From: Aquilaria yunnanensis | Taxonomy: Eukaryota > Streptophyta > Magnoliopsida > Malvales > Thymelaeaceae | Assembly (NCBI GenBank): GCA_039654915.1 | Contig: CM077594.1 | Location: forward strand, 19,467,001 to 19,531,000 | DNA length: 64,000 bases | Direction: 5' to 3' | Shown: piece by piece, positions 24,606 to 36,224 of the stretch | Layout: every line of letters begins with the position of its first letter | How positions within the stretch are numbered: position 1 is the first letter of the stretch | Notes under the pieces: model-generated | The model's input: only the letters and a program-made list of their open reading frames with translations | What the model was told of the DNA's origin: nothing | Databases searched by the model: none | Made by a program: the position numbers and the translations under genes

Positions 24606-25150
24606 ATACTAAATTTACATATAACATGTAAGATTTAATTGGACTAAATATATATTTAGACTAAATATAATTAAAAATTAGAAATATAATATAGTATAAT
24701 TTGAAAAAATATACAGTTTGATTAAACATAATTTATCTTCAAATTAATATATTAGAATTCATATATTAGAAATATAATCTGTTACAAATTTTAGAATTTA
24801 GAAGTTAGATATTATAAATATAATATATTATATATTAGAAATATAATATATTTGAAATTATTTATTAGAAAGTTAATATATTTATACATTAGCATTATAA
24901 TTATTAGATTACTCACAGAATTAGCGACTGAATTGTAAATGATAGCAACTGAATTTGAATATGAGCAACTGAATATTTCAATTGCTATTAGTGACTGAAA
25001 ATATCAGTCGTTGGTTAGTCACGGGGCCCATTGATTGACAACTGTACTGTCATTGGCGACTGAAATATTAGTTACTATGTTTGAACTTTTCATAATTTCC
25101 TAACTAGCGACTAAAATTTCCTTTCGCTAATAGTTGCTACATCTTTAAAA
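24606..25150 (+). repeat. Internal AT-rich spacer and a subterminal-like repeat array of the CACTA element
   Basis: 24606-24900 is very A/T-rich with runs of attagaaatataat. From about 24915 to 25145 motifs such as tagcgactgaat, tcagtcgttggttagtc and ggcgactgaaatatt recur, the same vocabulary as the element's two ends, but in its middle, between the two genes. Confidence 0.7.
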
Positions 25151-25772
25151 ATCCTTCATCTGCTATTTGAATTCATTTGTTTAGGTTTCAAGATTTCGGA
25201 AACTCTCTAAATGACTTTTGCGTCGGACGTCGTGCAACAGCCATAATCTGGTACCCTTTTAACTCTTCTTTTATTCTTTTTCACATTCAATTAATATGTT
25301 TCAATTTCTACTGTAGAATTTGGCCAATTTTTTTATTTTTTACATTTGTTAGACTATTAGAAATTATTGCTATTTTTAGGTTCTTAGGATTTGTTAGATT
25401 GTTAGCAATTTTTGTTAGGTTGTTAGAAATATTTGTTATATTGTTATAAATATTTTTTTGGTTGCTGATATTTGTTACATTGTTAGAAATATTTAGCAAT
25501 TGTAGACATTGTTAGAAATGTTTGAAATTGTTAGAAATTTTAGAAATTTTGGAAATTGTTAGAAATTTTATAAATTGTTAGATGTTTTTAAAAATTTTAG
25601 AATTGTTAGAAATTTTATAAATTCTTACAAACTTTAAAAAAATAGAAATTTTTAACTATCTGCAATTTTTCAATTTTTTTGATATTTTATAAATTCATTG
25701 AAATTGTTAAAAGTTGTTGAAAATTCATGATAGTAATTTTGTAATTATGTGGTAAATTTTATTTGAAATGCA

Positions 25773-28176
25773 AAGATGGATTAGCATAGAGGAGGACATT
25801 CATATCATTCCTCTGGAGGACGTCGATTTGCTCCGTTGTCCTTAGATGCCATGTACGGTAGTGGGCGTAGAGGCCGCGGGGCTCGGGGCCAATACCTTTA
25901 TAGTGCTGCCCTTTAGCCAAGGGGCAGTCAAGGTCAGGTTTCGCGACCCTTTTCAGTTTTCTTCATCCGTTAATTTCCTATCGGCTTATTCTGGCAGCTT
26001 GTCAACAGCTTCAAAGTCTGGTTTAGAGAACTAGTAGTCAGCCCACTAAGTTAATGTTCCCGGGCAACATCCTGATCTGAGCCATGATGAGATGCCGGCT
26101 GTGGATGACCTAGTACCCCCTGCGCAGTGAAGGGTAATTGACCCATTTTCGTAAGTATCGTTCTATTATTCAGTTTCAATATATTTCATAAAATATAGCT
26201 TTATACTTCATTTCTTATTCCATTAATTTATTTGTAGGTTCATCAGTGACTCCCAGGTTCGACTGATACTCACAAATATATCTCTGTCACTATTTAAGGA
26301 CAAGCACACTGAATGGAAAGATGTCAAGTAGGAAAGAGGAAGAGTATCTAGCTCATTTGTAGGTAATTACCTAATTTAATATTTCTATAAATTATTCTGT
26401 TTTCATTCATAATGTTATAAGTTTTTTTAAAATACTAATAAATGTTTTACTTTATCGTTTCAGTAATATTACCGTTAGGATCTGGCAGACGACCAAAGAA
26501 TAAGGAAGGAGTTCTTCAGGCAGATGTGAGACCGCTACAAGCACAAGTTGAACCATTTGCGGATGGCAATTCTCAAGGTGCATTTCAATAACGTCTTACC
26601 GAATAATGACTACAATTTCCTTCGTCTTTTTTAGCCAACAGCAATCCAGTCACAGCACTGGGATAATCTTATCAGACATTGAAATGGTGAAAGATTATAG
26701 CACGTCATTAGTGTCATGAAACATAATAGGGTAAATTAATCTATTATGTTTAATTCGCATTTATTCTTCAATTAATTCATATTATTAACTATGTTAATTT
26801 CCAATTTCTTTATAGCTCGGCAAGGATACTCCTTTAGGTGCAGAGCCATGAAAGCATTCACGAGGAAGTCATATGAAGTAGATGCTTCATGCTTGTATTG
26901 TAAGAAAATAACTTTCATGAAATAAATAAGATTTTATAACTTTATCATTTTTCCTACTAATTTATCTTCAATTTAATTCCTAGACTTAGGAAGGGCAGCC
27001 CTAGTAGTTTGGAGACTTTATTCACCGAATTTTGACACAATGAGGACTCACGGGCGAGGTTCTATCACAGCATCAGATAGATGATGCGGTATGTAATAAT
27101 CAAAATTTAATAATATTTTATTTATTTTCACCGTTTAATGTTTTTACGTACTTTGTTTCTTAGGCCAAGTGTGAGGAGAAAGTCATATAGAGGTATGGCC
27201 CCGATCTGACGAGACATCCAACCTTCTGTCTACTGTCGTAGGAGACGGTTGTTGGTCGGGCAAATAAGGATGTGTGGACTGGGGTTCCACAAGCATTAGC
27301 GTTTCCTGATCGATTTTTCCGTGCACGATTTGAGGTACTATTTAATTATATCTTACCAATTTTATTAAATTTAAATTTCTTATTTTTTTTTTCAAAATTA
27401 ATGTTCTTCAATAGTTAGGGTTACGGGGATGACGTTATTAAGCAGCTTTGTAAAAAAAATGCGAGCTCCGGTCTTAGTTGACCATAGTTCAAGAGCAGAT
27501 GGTAGCTTAGCGGGCACATCAGGACCAAACTAACAAAAGGTTGCGCGTCTTTGATGCTTTTCGTGCAATCCATGATTGGATTATATGTGCAAGTAGGATT
27601 TAATTTCATGGCTACTGCTACAGTGTACCTCGGCCATATGTCCACTCAATGGACCCTTCCGACTGATGTTGATCCTGGCCTTGTACCTGGAAGGTCGGGT
27701 GGATGGGGATCTTATACCTCTGCATTAAGGTCCCAGGCTCTTCCTTTCCCTCATTATGGCATGACGGGTTCACAGCCCGCATAGCCTCCTCCACAGTCAT
27801 ACCCATAAACAATAGAATCTCATCAGTAGTCTCAAATGGGGTCGGCACCAACATTTTATCACCATCCTTCTTCCTTAACTTAGCTAGGCATGATGATGGC
27901 GGGTCCTCAACATTAGGTTCCCAAGTTGATTCATCCTCAGTCACTTCTCGGTTTGAGTGGTCCATGCCGGTACCGCACTCAGCACAGCAGCAGTCAGATT
28001 ATTCAGTAGAGCTATCTTCTTAACTTAATGTCGACCCATCCCAGATCGAGACTCGTGTACTTGAGACGCAGGACATCTCAGGCGGTTGTCAGCCTACGAC
28101 TGCACATGATTAGCCTCAGGAAGATGCTAGTGGTGACCATCCCCCCGGCACCATCTTCGACTATAGATTTCTCTAG
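25773..28176 (+). pseudogene. CACTA second gene (TNPA / Transposase_24 type), intron-rich remnant
   Basis: It starts with a Gly/Arg-rich leader (GSGRRGRGARGQY near 25853). Exon pieces are typical of the plant Transposase_24 family: ILTNISLSLFKDKHTEWKDV (26265), YYR.DLADDQRIRKEFFRQM (26470), an HWDNLIRH..GERLQHVISVMK-like part (26660), LGKDTPLGAEP (26820), RYGPDLTRHPTFCLLS (27190) and GVPQALAFPDRFFRARFE (27280). They are separated by short AT-rich introns with plausible GT...AG ends: 26362-26462, 26730-26818, 26898-26984 and 27089-27164, plus one starting at 27333. A Pro/Ser-rich tail runs to about 28176. In En/Spm this type of protein binds the subterminal repeats and assists TNP2. Several in-frame stops show it is broken. 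Exon limits are approximate. Confidence 0.68.
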
Positions 28177-28304
28177 TTCATTACTTTAATTGTTGGACCA
28201 AATTTTATTGTTTTTTATTTTCTTACAATAATAATCATATTCCCATTTTTAATTTATTTTAATTGTTTATTTAAGAATTTATAAATTCTTTGTTCAATTT
28301 CTTC

Positions 28305-28328
28305 ATTATATATATATATATATATATA
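28305..28328. repeat. (TA)n microsatellite
   Basis: An uninterrupted run of about 11-12 TA units inside the right part of the CACTA element. Confidence 0.9.
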
Positions 28329-28659
28329 AGCAATTAAAACAATTCATAATGTGTGTATGTGTATAATATTTTAAAGTATTTACATATATAAACATTTCTA
28401 GTTGGCAATTTAAAAAAAAAAACATTTAGTAATTGAAAAGTCAGTCGCAGTTAGTGACTAAAATGTCAGTCGCAGTTAGCGACTAGATTTTCAGTCGCTA
28501 ATTTAAAAATGTAGTGACTGACAGTATCAGTCACTAGTTAGGTGCTACATCTTAATGAATAAAGCTTTTTCAACTGAATATTTTAGTCGCTAGTCAGTCA
28601 CAGTTAGCGACTGCTAGTGACTATTTGTTTAGTTGCTGATCCGCTTCTCCTTTGTAGTG

Positions 28660-29270
28660 GAACATATGATTGAAATACTAGAAAAGTGATTGATTGTTGT
28701 ACTAGAAAATATGTTTAGATTTGGTAAAATATCATTTATATTTGGTAAACAACGTTGTGGAATTTGGAAAATTGTTTAAAGTTTTGAAAATGCAATAAGT
28801 AAGTAGGAAAAGTGTTAAAGTTTCAGGCATGCATTTCCCTTCTTTCATATCTGATACACATGTAAGTGGTTATCGCCTTTTGTAGGATGAAAGATTTTAT
28901 TATTTTGAAATTTGAATTTGAAATAGAGGAATCAACCAAGCCATGAAACTTGCTATGAAATGCAAAGTTTATAAAGCTTTCTTGAATCTTTCTTTAATAG
29001 CGGCTAGGGACAAGACTCCTGGCTATGAAGCTTTTAAGAATGCTATGTCACATAGCAGTAAAGCTTAGGGACTCATTTAGAAATAGACTTGTGAACCCAT
29101 ACATCGACAATGACACATCGTTCAAGTTTGAACTGAAAGTGATAGAATTTTCCATGCGCTATTTGTATTTGTTGAAATGCTCCATTGAATTATACATTTC
29201 TTTCCATTCACCTTCCCTTTCTTCCTTTATTAGCTTTATGTCCATTCCACTAGGAACTATCACCGACGGT
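28660..29270. other. Intergenic sequence, no gene recognised
   Basis: Moderately AT-rich. The 87-codon open frame at 29025-29288 shows no domain or motif. Confidence 0.45.
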
Positions 29271-30583
29271 GGGAAAAGTTTTGTCTAGAAAATCGATTTC
29301 TTAAAATAAAAAGTGGTAATTTATCTGGGAAGAAAAGTGTTGCCACCATCCGTTTATGGAGAAATAATATTTGTTGTGGACAAGCTATTTCATATGTGAG
29401 AAAAAGTGATACCTTAGGTGAAGAACAAAAACATCCGGGGGAGCACAAAAGTGTTTGATGAAAGAAAAAAACGTTGCAACCATCCATTTGTAGGGCAATA
29501 ACACTTTCTATCTGAAACTTTTAGTGTTTTGTCAAATTAGTCCTAGAATTTGTATAGTTTCTAATTGAATCTTAATTTTCTTAAATTGAATTGGTTCGCA
29601 ATCAGGCCCTCTGAATATGAACCAATGAACCTCAAAATGTAAACCAGCCAGGACTAATTCACATTCAGGGGGTAATTTTCACATTCTGGCCCCTGATTAT
29701 AAATCAGCGACTCCCTGAATATGAGCCAGTCCGGAAGCTTTTAGAATGGTTCACATTACAGAGGTTACTGGTTTATATTCAGGGGGTCACTGGTTCACAT
29801 TTAGTGAGTCAATGGTTCACATTTTCACATTTAGACCCCTAATTGTGAACTAGTGGCTCCCTGAATGTGAACCAGTAACCCCTTAATTGTGAACCAATGA
29901 CCCTCTAAATATGAACCAGTCTGGAGGTTCACATTTAGGGGAGTGATTGGTTCATAATCAAGGGCCAAAATGTGAACCGGTTCTAATTGGTTCATATTTA
30001 GGGAGTTACTGGATAACAATTAGGGGTTTGAATGTGAATCAATGACCCCTTGAATGTAAACCAGTTACCACCTTAATGTGAACCAATTTAGAACCTTCCA
30101 AACTGGTTCACATTCAGAGGGTCACTAGTTCACAATCAGGGGCATGAATGTGAACTAGTGACCTCCTGAGTGTGAACTAGTCCTAAATAGTTTATATTTT
30201 AGGGGTCACTGGTTCATATTCAGGGGTCTAATTGTGAACCAGTTCATTTTAAGAGAATTAGGACTTAATTAGAAACTATATAAGTTTAAGGACTAATTTG
30301 ACAAAACACTAAAAGTTCAAAATTGAAAGTGTTATTTCCTCACAAATGGATGGTGGCAATGTTTTTTCTTTCCTCAAATGCTTTTGTACTCCTGCCAAAC
30401 GCTTTTGTTCTATCAGTAATGCTTTTCTCACCTCTGAAATCGCTTTTCTCCAACAAATGTTATTTCTCCACAAACTAATGGTGGCAAAGCTTTTGTTCTC
30501 CCACAAACACTTTTGTTCTCCCTTAAATGCTCTTCTCACTCATGATATTCTCACTAATGATATCACTTTTTAGCAACAAATGC
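29271..30583. mobile_element. Foldback-type element with long inverted arms and a palindromic-repeat core
   Basis: The left arm (about 29271-29605) and right arm (about 30240-30583) are inverted copies. On the left acttttagtgttttgtcaaa and atttgtatagtttctaattg appear; on the right their reverse complements tttgacaaaacactaaaagt and aattagaaactatataag. Each arm itself holds two copies of a unit of the type gttgccaccatccgtttatg ... gaacaaaa. The 0.63-kb core is made of alternating gtgaaccagtgacccc and ggggtcactggttcac variants. No coding region is visible. Mutator-like or Foldback origin is possible, but no target duplication was found, so the ends are approximate. Confidence 0.82.
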
Positions 30584-31492
30584 TCCGGTAACTCCTAAGT
30601 CTCACAGTGCCAATATGGCAATTTGAAGAAAGCGTTAATGTCTCAAGTTTCACCATACTAGAGTTTGGTCTCAACATGATTTCCACCTTCATAGAAAATA
30701 GGAACAAAACCCAACCTTGATGCCATATTCTAGCCAAAGCTAGATTTTCCGGTCTCGACCGTCCTTACTCTTTTTTCTTTTTTGTCATTTTTTGAATTAT
30801 GTGTTGCGACAACTTGCCACAGCATCAAATTGAAAGCTTGTATGTGATTTGGAGATGACCTCTAAGTATCAAGGCTTAGTGTGGTTTTGTGAATTTTTTA
30901 GGATCTTAAAGCGTAGTGTTAAGGAGGGGTGAGGGGTTTTTCTTCAATGGTTCAAATTGGGCTTTTAAGAAGGGGGTGAGGGGTTTTTGGTAGTTAGAGT
31001 TTTGTGTTTAGGATTTGTCAAGTGAATAGCTACGGAAGTTTGTAACTTGTTCTAATCTTTAATAAAGTTTCTTTGTTTTCCGTTCAAAAAAATCCCCTAA
31101 ATCGGACTTTTGAACAGCCGGACCTCCCTAACCTGTTACCCATATGTTCTTAGTCTTATTCTAGAGCTTGTGCACAAGTTTGGCTTGGGGTTTCTTCGTT
31201 GGACGAAATTTCATTGCATGCACCAAGTAGTGCCATTTTTCCAACCCAAGAAAATTAAACGAAGAGCAAAAGAATAATCTACTCGATGTTATTCTGTCAA
31301 ATTCTTAGAAATAAACTGGGGATGGATGTCTAATTAACACAACAATTTGCCTTCCTTTACATTTTATACACATTGGTACAACTTTTCAAGCCAAAATGGC
31401 AAACCAGCCAAAAAAAAAAAAAAAACTTGTACAAGGTACCAATTTGACCAGCAAAAACGACGTAGCAAATTGAACCTTTTGGCAGGTAAAAA
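30584..31492. other. Intergenic sequence with a probable LINE 3' tail
   Basis: Around 31045-31093 the sequence ctttaataaagtttctttg followed by gttcaaaaaaa closely resembles the 3' end of LINE B (37870-37912), so a short 5'-truncated LINE fragment likely ends here. A 16-base A run at about 31411 lies just downstream (minus sense) of the DUF1685 gene. Nothing else is recognisable. Confidence 0.5.
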
Positions 31493-32260
31493 TCATATCC
31501 CATCCTCAGCGACGGTTGAAGCAACGGTACGAGCCCACCGCCTGAGGCTATCCTTCATGTCCATCTCGTTGCTCGTTTCTGGAACTCTCCACTTCATCCA
31601 TGGCTTCTCTTCTTCTCTCCTTCCCTCCAACACACCCCAAGCTTCGGACAAGTACGGCCTCGAGACCGGCTTCTCGGTTTCATTAACGGAACTTCTCTCT
31701 TCTTCTCCGTCTCCATTCTTCCTCTGTTTTTGTAACCCAGGAATTATCTCCACCAATCTTGAATCCTCCTTGTCTTCCTCCGAGAAGACAAAACCCAAAT
31801 CCATAAACCCTTTAAGCTCCTCGAACTCAAGGTCCGACAAACTCTTGCTAGACTTTTGTTTCTTGCCCAATTTCCTTCCCCTGTTTCTCGCCCTCATCTT
31901 TGTGGTCTCTGTTTCTTCAACTCTCTCAGTGTTTCCGCTCTCCTCTTCCGAATATTCCCCCATTTCCTTGCCGGAGACAATCTTCTGGAGCCTGTTGGAC
32001 TTGGACAGGACGGAATCCGGAGAGAAAGAGCCGGAGATGAAGAAGCTGGCGTCGGTCAAGCTCAACTGCTCGCTCATGGACCTGGAAAGCAGAGTTGGGA
32101 CGCGCTTGATCTCTAGACTAGTCGTCTGGTTTTCTTCGTTTTGAAGCTGTTGATCTGATTCCAGGCTCGGGCCGGTTGGCGATGCTGAAGAAGGTGGGTG
32201 AGGCTTGAAGATTTCCATCCAAGACCAGCAGCAATCGAAGAGCTTCAAGATTTCGTCCAT
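31493..32260 (-). CDS. DUF1685 family protein (host gene, 255 aa, single exon)
   Basis: The protein starts MDEILKLFDCCWSWMEIF, a start typical of this plant family; a longer frame reaches 32368, but the upstream 36 codons are not family-like. The DUF1685 region covers about residues 139-250. It shows SLSDLEFEELKGFMDLGFVF, then VEIIPGLQ, then RPYLSEAW (201-208), WRVP and the ending MDMKDSLRRWARTVASTV. A basic stretch at 121-140 (KMRARNRGRKLGKKQKSSKS) could be a nuclear localisation signal, and the 60-110 region is Ser/Glu-rich. The biochemical function of the family is not known to me. There are no stops or shifts and no sign of an intron. It is the only intact host-like gene in the window, with a foldback element upstream of its 3' side and LINE remnants beyond its 5' side. 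Confidence 0.9.
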   Translation of the reverse strand: MDEILKLFDCCWSWMEIFKPHPPSSASPTGPSLESDQQLQNEENQTTSLEIKRVPTLLSRSMSEQLSLTDASFFISGSFSPDSVLSKSNRLQKIVSGKEMGEYSEEESGNTERVEETETTKMRARNRGRKLGKKQKSSKSLSDLEFEELKGFMDLGFVFSEEDKEDSRLVEIIPGLQKQRKNGDGEEERSSVNETEKPVSRPYLSEAWGVLEGRREEEKPWMKWRVPETSNEMDMKDSLRRWARTVASTVAEDGI

Positions 32261-32334
32261 GGCTAGCTGGCCGCTCAAAACGAAGGGCAGATTCTTGAAA
32301 TGTCTTTGGATCCAAAACTTGGAAGTTGCAGGGC

Positions 32335-32345
32335 TAAATATATTG
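32335..32345 (-). promoter_or_regulatory. Candidate TATA box of the DUF1685 gene
   Basis: On the minus strand the sequence reads caatatattta about 80 bp upstream of the chosen ATG, a workable distance for a short 5' UTR. There is no other promoter evidence. Confidence 0.4.
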
Positions 32346-32368
32346 ACTGAAATGTGACGGATTTGCAC

Positions 32369-33379
32369 TTAGGAAGGTTGGGTTATTACCGACACGCTTC
32401 CACGGAAGAAAAATCACACGTTTTCCACGGCTTATATTATATTGTCGTAACTACTTTATTTTAATATTAGCTCTTTGTTCTACTTTTTGTCTCTAGGAAA
32501 TGATCAACGCGTAGATAAGGGGTTTTAGAGTGAGGCTCTAATCTCTCCATTTTTTCATGTAATGACTTAGTTTGAGCTAAGTTATATAATTTTTTAATTT
32601 TAAGTCACTGTTTCTATGCTCGTATTCTAACTCTCTCTCTTAATTGTGGATCCTAATTTCATTTTGATAATTTTTTTTATTTATTTAAATTTTAAAAGTG
32701 ACACTTGTTACAGACACTTTGTGTAACTTAGGGTTTGAGTGCACTTTATATCTTGAAAAAGTATGCATTCACTCTTATCCTTTAGATATAAGTATCTTCT
32801 AACCTTTGTACAATGTAAACAATAATTATAATTGCCAAAAATTAAAATAAAAAAAGAAAAAATGTTAACTCGAGAAGACACGTCATACATGTCATAAATG
32901 CCGTGTCATGAAGTACTAGGTTCTTTTGCAAAAGAATTTTGTTAAAATTTTTAAAACCTTTTTATTATGATTTATATTAAAAATTTTATGTTGGAATCTA
33001 GGTTTTTAATACTGTATGGTATAGACATGTCCATTGTACTAGAGTACACCAAGTTATATAAGTCGTCTTGTCACTTTTCACCCATTCTTATATTGAGAAT
33101 CTTGGTGAGGTAACATTGAAATTAGATAAAAATTGTAAGAGATGGAAGCTCAAGCCGCACCCTATTCCATTTTTGCCCGTCACCCAAGTAATCCAACTAA
33201 CTTCTCTATACTAAAACAAACTTCTAAGATGTTGTATCACCAAACAGACTTGGTCTTCGATATATGCTTGGTAGGGAGTTCATTTTTCAAGGATGGATAG
33301 CATTTCTTAATTGTTCAACTATCCTCCTTCCTGAGGATTAACAAACTTTTAAAGAGCTTGAGATGTCTTAGTAAAAGTA
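32369..33379. other. AT-rich intergenic sequence
   Basis: No protein-like frame and no repeat with a clear partner. Confidence 0.45.
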
Positions 33380-33437
33380 ACTCTTTCATGCTTCAGTCAA
33401 AGGTCGGCCAAGAAAAGATATAATTAAGGGGTTAGTT

Positions 33438-34655
33438 TTGAATGGCAGATGGACGGATAATCCCTCTCAAATAAAGGACGTAGTTTTAAGCTTTTTTAAA
33501 GATAGATTCAAGGAGAAAATTCAGGTTTGGCCATGTTTTAAAATCTCAAAATTTAGGAAATTATTTGCTTTAGCAAGAGGCTTCCTAGAAAGGCCATGTT
33601 TTAAAGAAATCAAGGAAGCAATTTGGAATTGTGGGGGTTTCCAAGTGCTTGAGTCCTAATGGATATACTTTCAACTTTTTAAAGTAGAATTGGGATGTGT
33701 TAAAAAATGATATTAGTGCTGCTGTACATCATTTTGAGGCTATTGGGAAGTTGGTTAAAGGTGAAAATTCCTCTTCTATTGCATTGGTTCCTAAGAATTT
33801 GAATCCGATTGGGCTAAAGGATTATAGAACAATAAGTCTTATTGGCTGTTATTACAAGATAATTACCAAGCTATTATCTAAAAGACTAAAGCAAGTAATC
33901 TTGTCCATCATTGGAGAATCTAAATTAGGCTCTATCAAAGGGAGACAGATTCTTGATGGGCTATTTGTGGCAAACAAGTTGATTGATTATGCAAAGAGGT
34001 CTAGAAGACAATCGATGTTCTTCAAAGCATATTTTGAAAAGGCTTTCAATTATGTGAATTAGAATTTCATCGATTCTTTAATGAGTCAAATGGGGTTTGG
34101 TGAAAAGTGAAGGAGATGGATTTTTGAATGTATATCTTCCCCTAGTATTTTGATGTTAGTAAATGGCAGCCCTATGCGAGAGTTCTAGCCTTAAAAGGGA
34201 CTCAGTCAAGGAGATTTTTTTTTTTTTTATTTATTTTGGCAGCAAAAGCACTTATTATTATGATGTCTGAAGCAGTTGAAAATTGGTGTTTAAATGGGTA
34301 TAAATTAATGGAAGTGGTTTGGAAATTTCTCATCTTTAGTTTGCTGATGACACCTTGTTTATTGGGAGTTGGAGTGAAGAAAATCTAGTTAATCTAAAAA
34401 GGCTTCTTACCTATTTTTGAATTGCTTTAGGCTTGAAAATTAATCTCCAAAAGATACAGTTGTTTAGGGTTAGGGTTAATACTTCCATAGTAGAAGTAGT
34501 AGCGAATGAAGTTAGATGCAAGGTAGAATCTCTTCCCTTCTGCTATCTCGAGCTACCTATGGGCGCCAATATGAAAAATGAAGTATGGTGGTGGCAGGTG
34601 ATTGAAAAGGTGAAAAAAAGGCTGAGCTATTGGAAATCAACTAGTTTATCGTTTG
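33438..34655 (+). pseudogene. LINE B reverse transcriptase, first part
   Basis: GRWTDNPSQIKDVVLSFFKDRF (linker), then ISAAVHHFEAIGKLVKGENS, SSIALVPKNLNPIGLKDYRTISLIGCYYKIITKLLSKRL and FFKAYFEKAFNYVN, where active elements have an aspartate at the first catalytic position. A T-run and frame disruption lie around 34215. The catalytic box region near 34335 reads QFADDTLF in another frame. The thumb reaches SYWKSTSLSF. Stops at 33657, 34060 and 34150 break the frame. Confidence 0.83.
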
Positions 34656-36213
34656 TTTTCTTTTTTAATAATTAGAATTGGAAAACTAAGAAAGGAAAAA
34701 AGATGCAATACAGTGAGCTACATATACTCTATCTTGTAGAATTATTTCCATTGAGCACCTACCTAACACTCTAAGTGTGGAAATGATCTGCTGGGCAATA
34801 TGTCGCATGCGTGGCTCAAAGGAAATTTCTCCTCATAGAACGTACAAAATTTGGGCATAGTCAGACAGAGTTATAGCATTAGTAATATGTAGATTACTTA
34901 TTGCCTTTGTAGCTTCCAGCAAAGCATTGAATTTAGCTTTTAGGGCAGATGAGCAAAAGGGAAGTTGGATACCAAAATGCATTCTTGGGTGACCACTAGC
35001 CCATTGCCAAACCCAAGATGTTGTTCTTAAGCCCAAAGAATGCCTCCATGCTTCATCAATGATAAAGATTTTAAGGGAGTGAACCATAGCTTGTTGGTTA
35101 TTGCTACCCTAAGTCTGATAAAGCTGGTGCGGTATGTGGAAGAAAGAAGGCATATATGTTGCTTGATAGACTCTTGAATCATTAATTTGCTGGATAAGGA
35201 TGTCTTGTCTTGCTATAATTGATTGGACGTGAAAATTTGGATTATGAAAGACATACTCGTTTCTACCTAGCCAGATAAGCCAGAGATAGAGACAAGGTAT
35301 GTAAGCCATTCAAAATCCTACTTCTCTTTACTCACAAGGACTATAATCAACCATGCTTTAAAAGATGGGAAGCTCACCATCAATGGCCATATGCAAAACT
35401 TTCCTTAGACTTCTTATGATACCTGGCATCCCTAGAAGAGATAGAAAGTAGTCTTGATCTGGGTTTTACAATGTAAACACCATGGCCTCGACAAGCCGTT
35501 ATAGGAAGTTAGGTGGCTGGCAGTGGGCAAGGCATTTAGGAGGCATTTCCAAAGGAAGGTTTTAAATTTTTGATGAAGTTGTGAAGCCCACATCTTTTTC
35601 AGAATGGGTGAAAGATTTGGGTATGGCATTGAAGCCATTGAATTTGCCGCCGCATTGAGAAAATAGGCTGACTGCTTCCTGAGCTTTAGATTATAACCCT
35701 ACTTTGTTGTAAACATTTTAAAATAGTTCCCCAACCATATGATTGAATCATTTTTACTATGGTCAAGCACCTACTAGGACTGATGAATTATTTCAATAAC
35801 ATGGTTTGGAAAATTTTGACTATGGGCTTGTAAAGGTCGACTCTGGCCTGATGGGTTAATTAGATTAGAGTTGTGGCTATGCTCACTAGTAAAAAGAGTT
35901 GTCTAAAACTAAGAAGGTTTAATGCCTGGGATCCATGTCTCTTCCAGAGCCCTAAGTCAATAACCTATTAATAATGATCCTTTAAAAGCTCCCTTCCGTA
36001 AATGAGACTACACCACAGCATGGATGTGTTTGACGCTGCCTTCATGTGCCAGATAGAGTGGGAGTGGCCATATTTAGCCATTAGGATTTACTAAATTAAC
36101 CTATTTGGAGTACTAGTGAATATGAACTAGAAGGTCATTACCAGTAGTACTTGATTAAAGAGGTTTAGATGGAACACAATGTACAGTTGGAGTTAAATGG
36201 AAATTGACCCATG
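34656..36213 (-). mobile_element. LINE C: minus-strand LINE 3' fragment inside LINE B
   Basis: A T-rich run (ttttctttttt at 34656-34666) marks the tail of an element read on the minus strand. From right to left it shows a linker with ETWIPGIKPS-type sequence (about 35930), a zf-RVT part (KMWASQLHQKFKTFLWKCLLNALPT and WCLHCKTQIKTTFYLF, 35638-35432), a short linker (LWLIWLGRNEYVF) and an RNase H remnant (KAKFNALLEATKAIS, near 34930). An 11-bp near-duplication, TTTATCGTTTG (34645-34655) and TTTATCTTTTG (36214-36224), flanks it, consistent with an old target duplication. Confidence 0.78.
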
Positions 36214-36224
36214 TTTATCTTTTG

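Larger units (their letters stand above)
19219..28659 (+). mobile_element. CACTA (En/Spm) DNA transposon, degenerate, about 9.4 kb
   Basis: The left end is CACTACAAGGAAGA and the right end, reversed, is CACTACAAAGGAG, the diagnostic CACTA termini. The 3-bp flanks are AAA and GAA, a duplication with one mismatch. Both subterminal regions (19240-19460 and 28430-28640) carry many copies of agcgactg and cagtcgcta in both orientations, the expected transposase-binding arrays. Inside are a TNP2-type transposase gene and a second, intron-rich gene of TNPA/Transposase_24 type, both on the plus strand and both broken. A solo LTR of 2,052 bp is inserted in the transposase. Confidence 0.93.

Noticed and set aside
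19219..28659. Clustered direct repeats as a CRISPR-like array
   Set aside because: The repeats are degenerate, occur in both orientations and lie next to CACTA termini; they are subterminal transposase-binding motifs in a plant genome.
29025..29288. 87-codon plus-strand frame between the CACTA and the foldback element
   Set aside because: No recognisable domain, and it runs into the foldback arm.
31347..32144. Plus-strand open frame of 265 codons
   Set aside because: It overlaps the DUF1685 gene in antisense and has no domain; the minus-strand protein has a clear family match.
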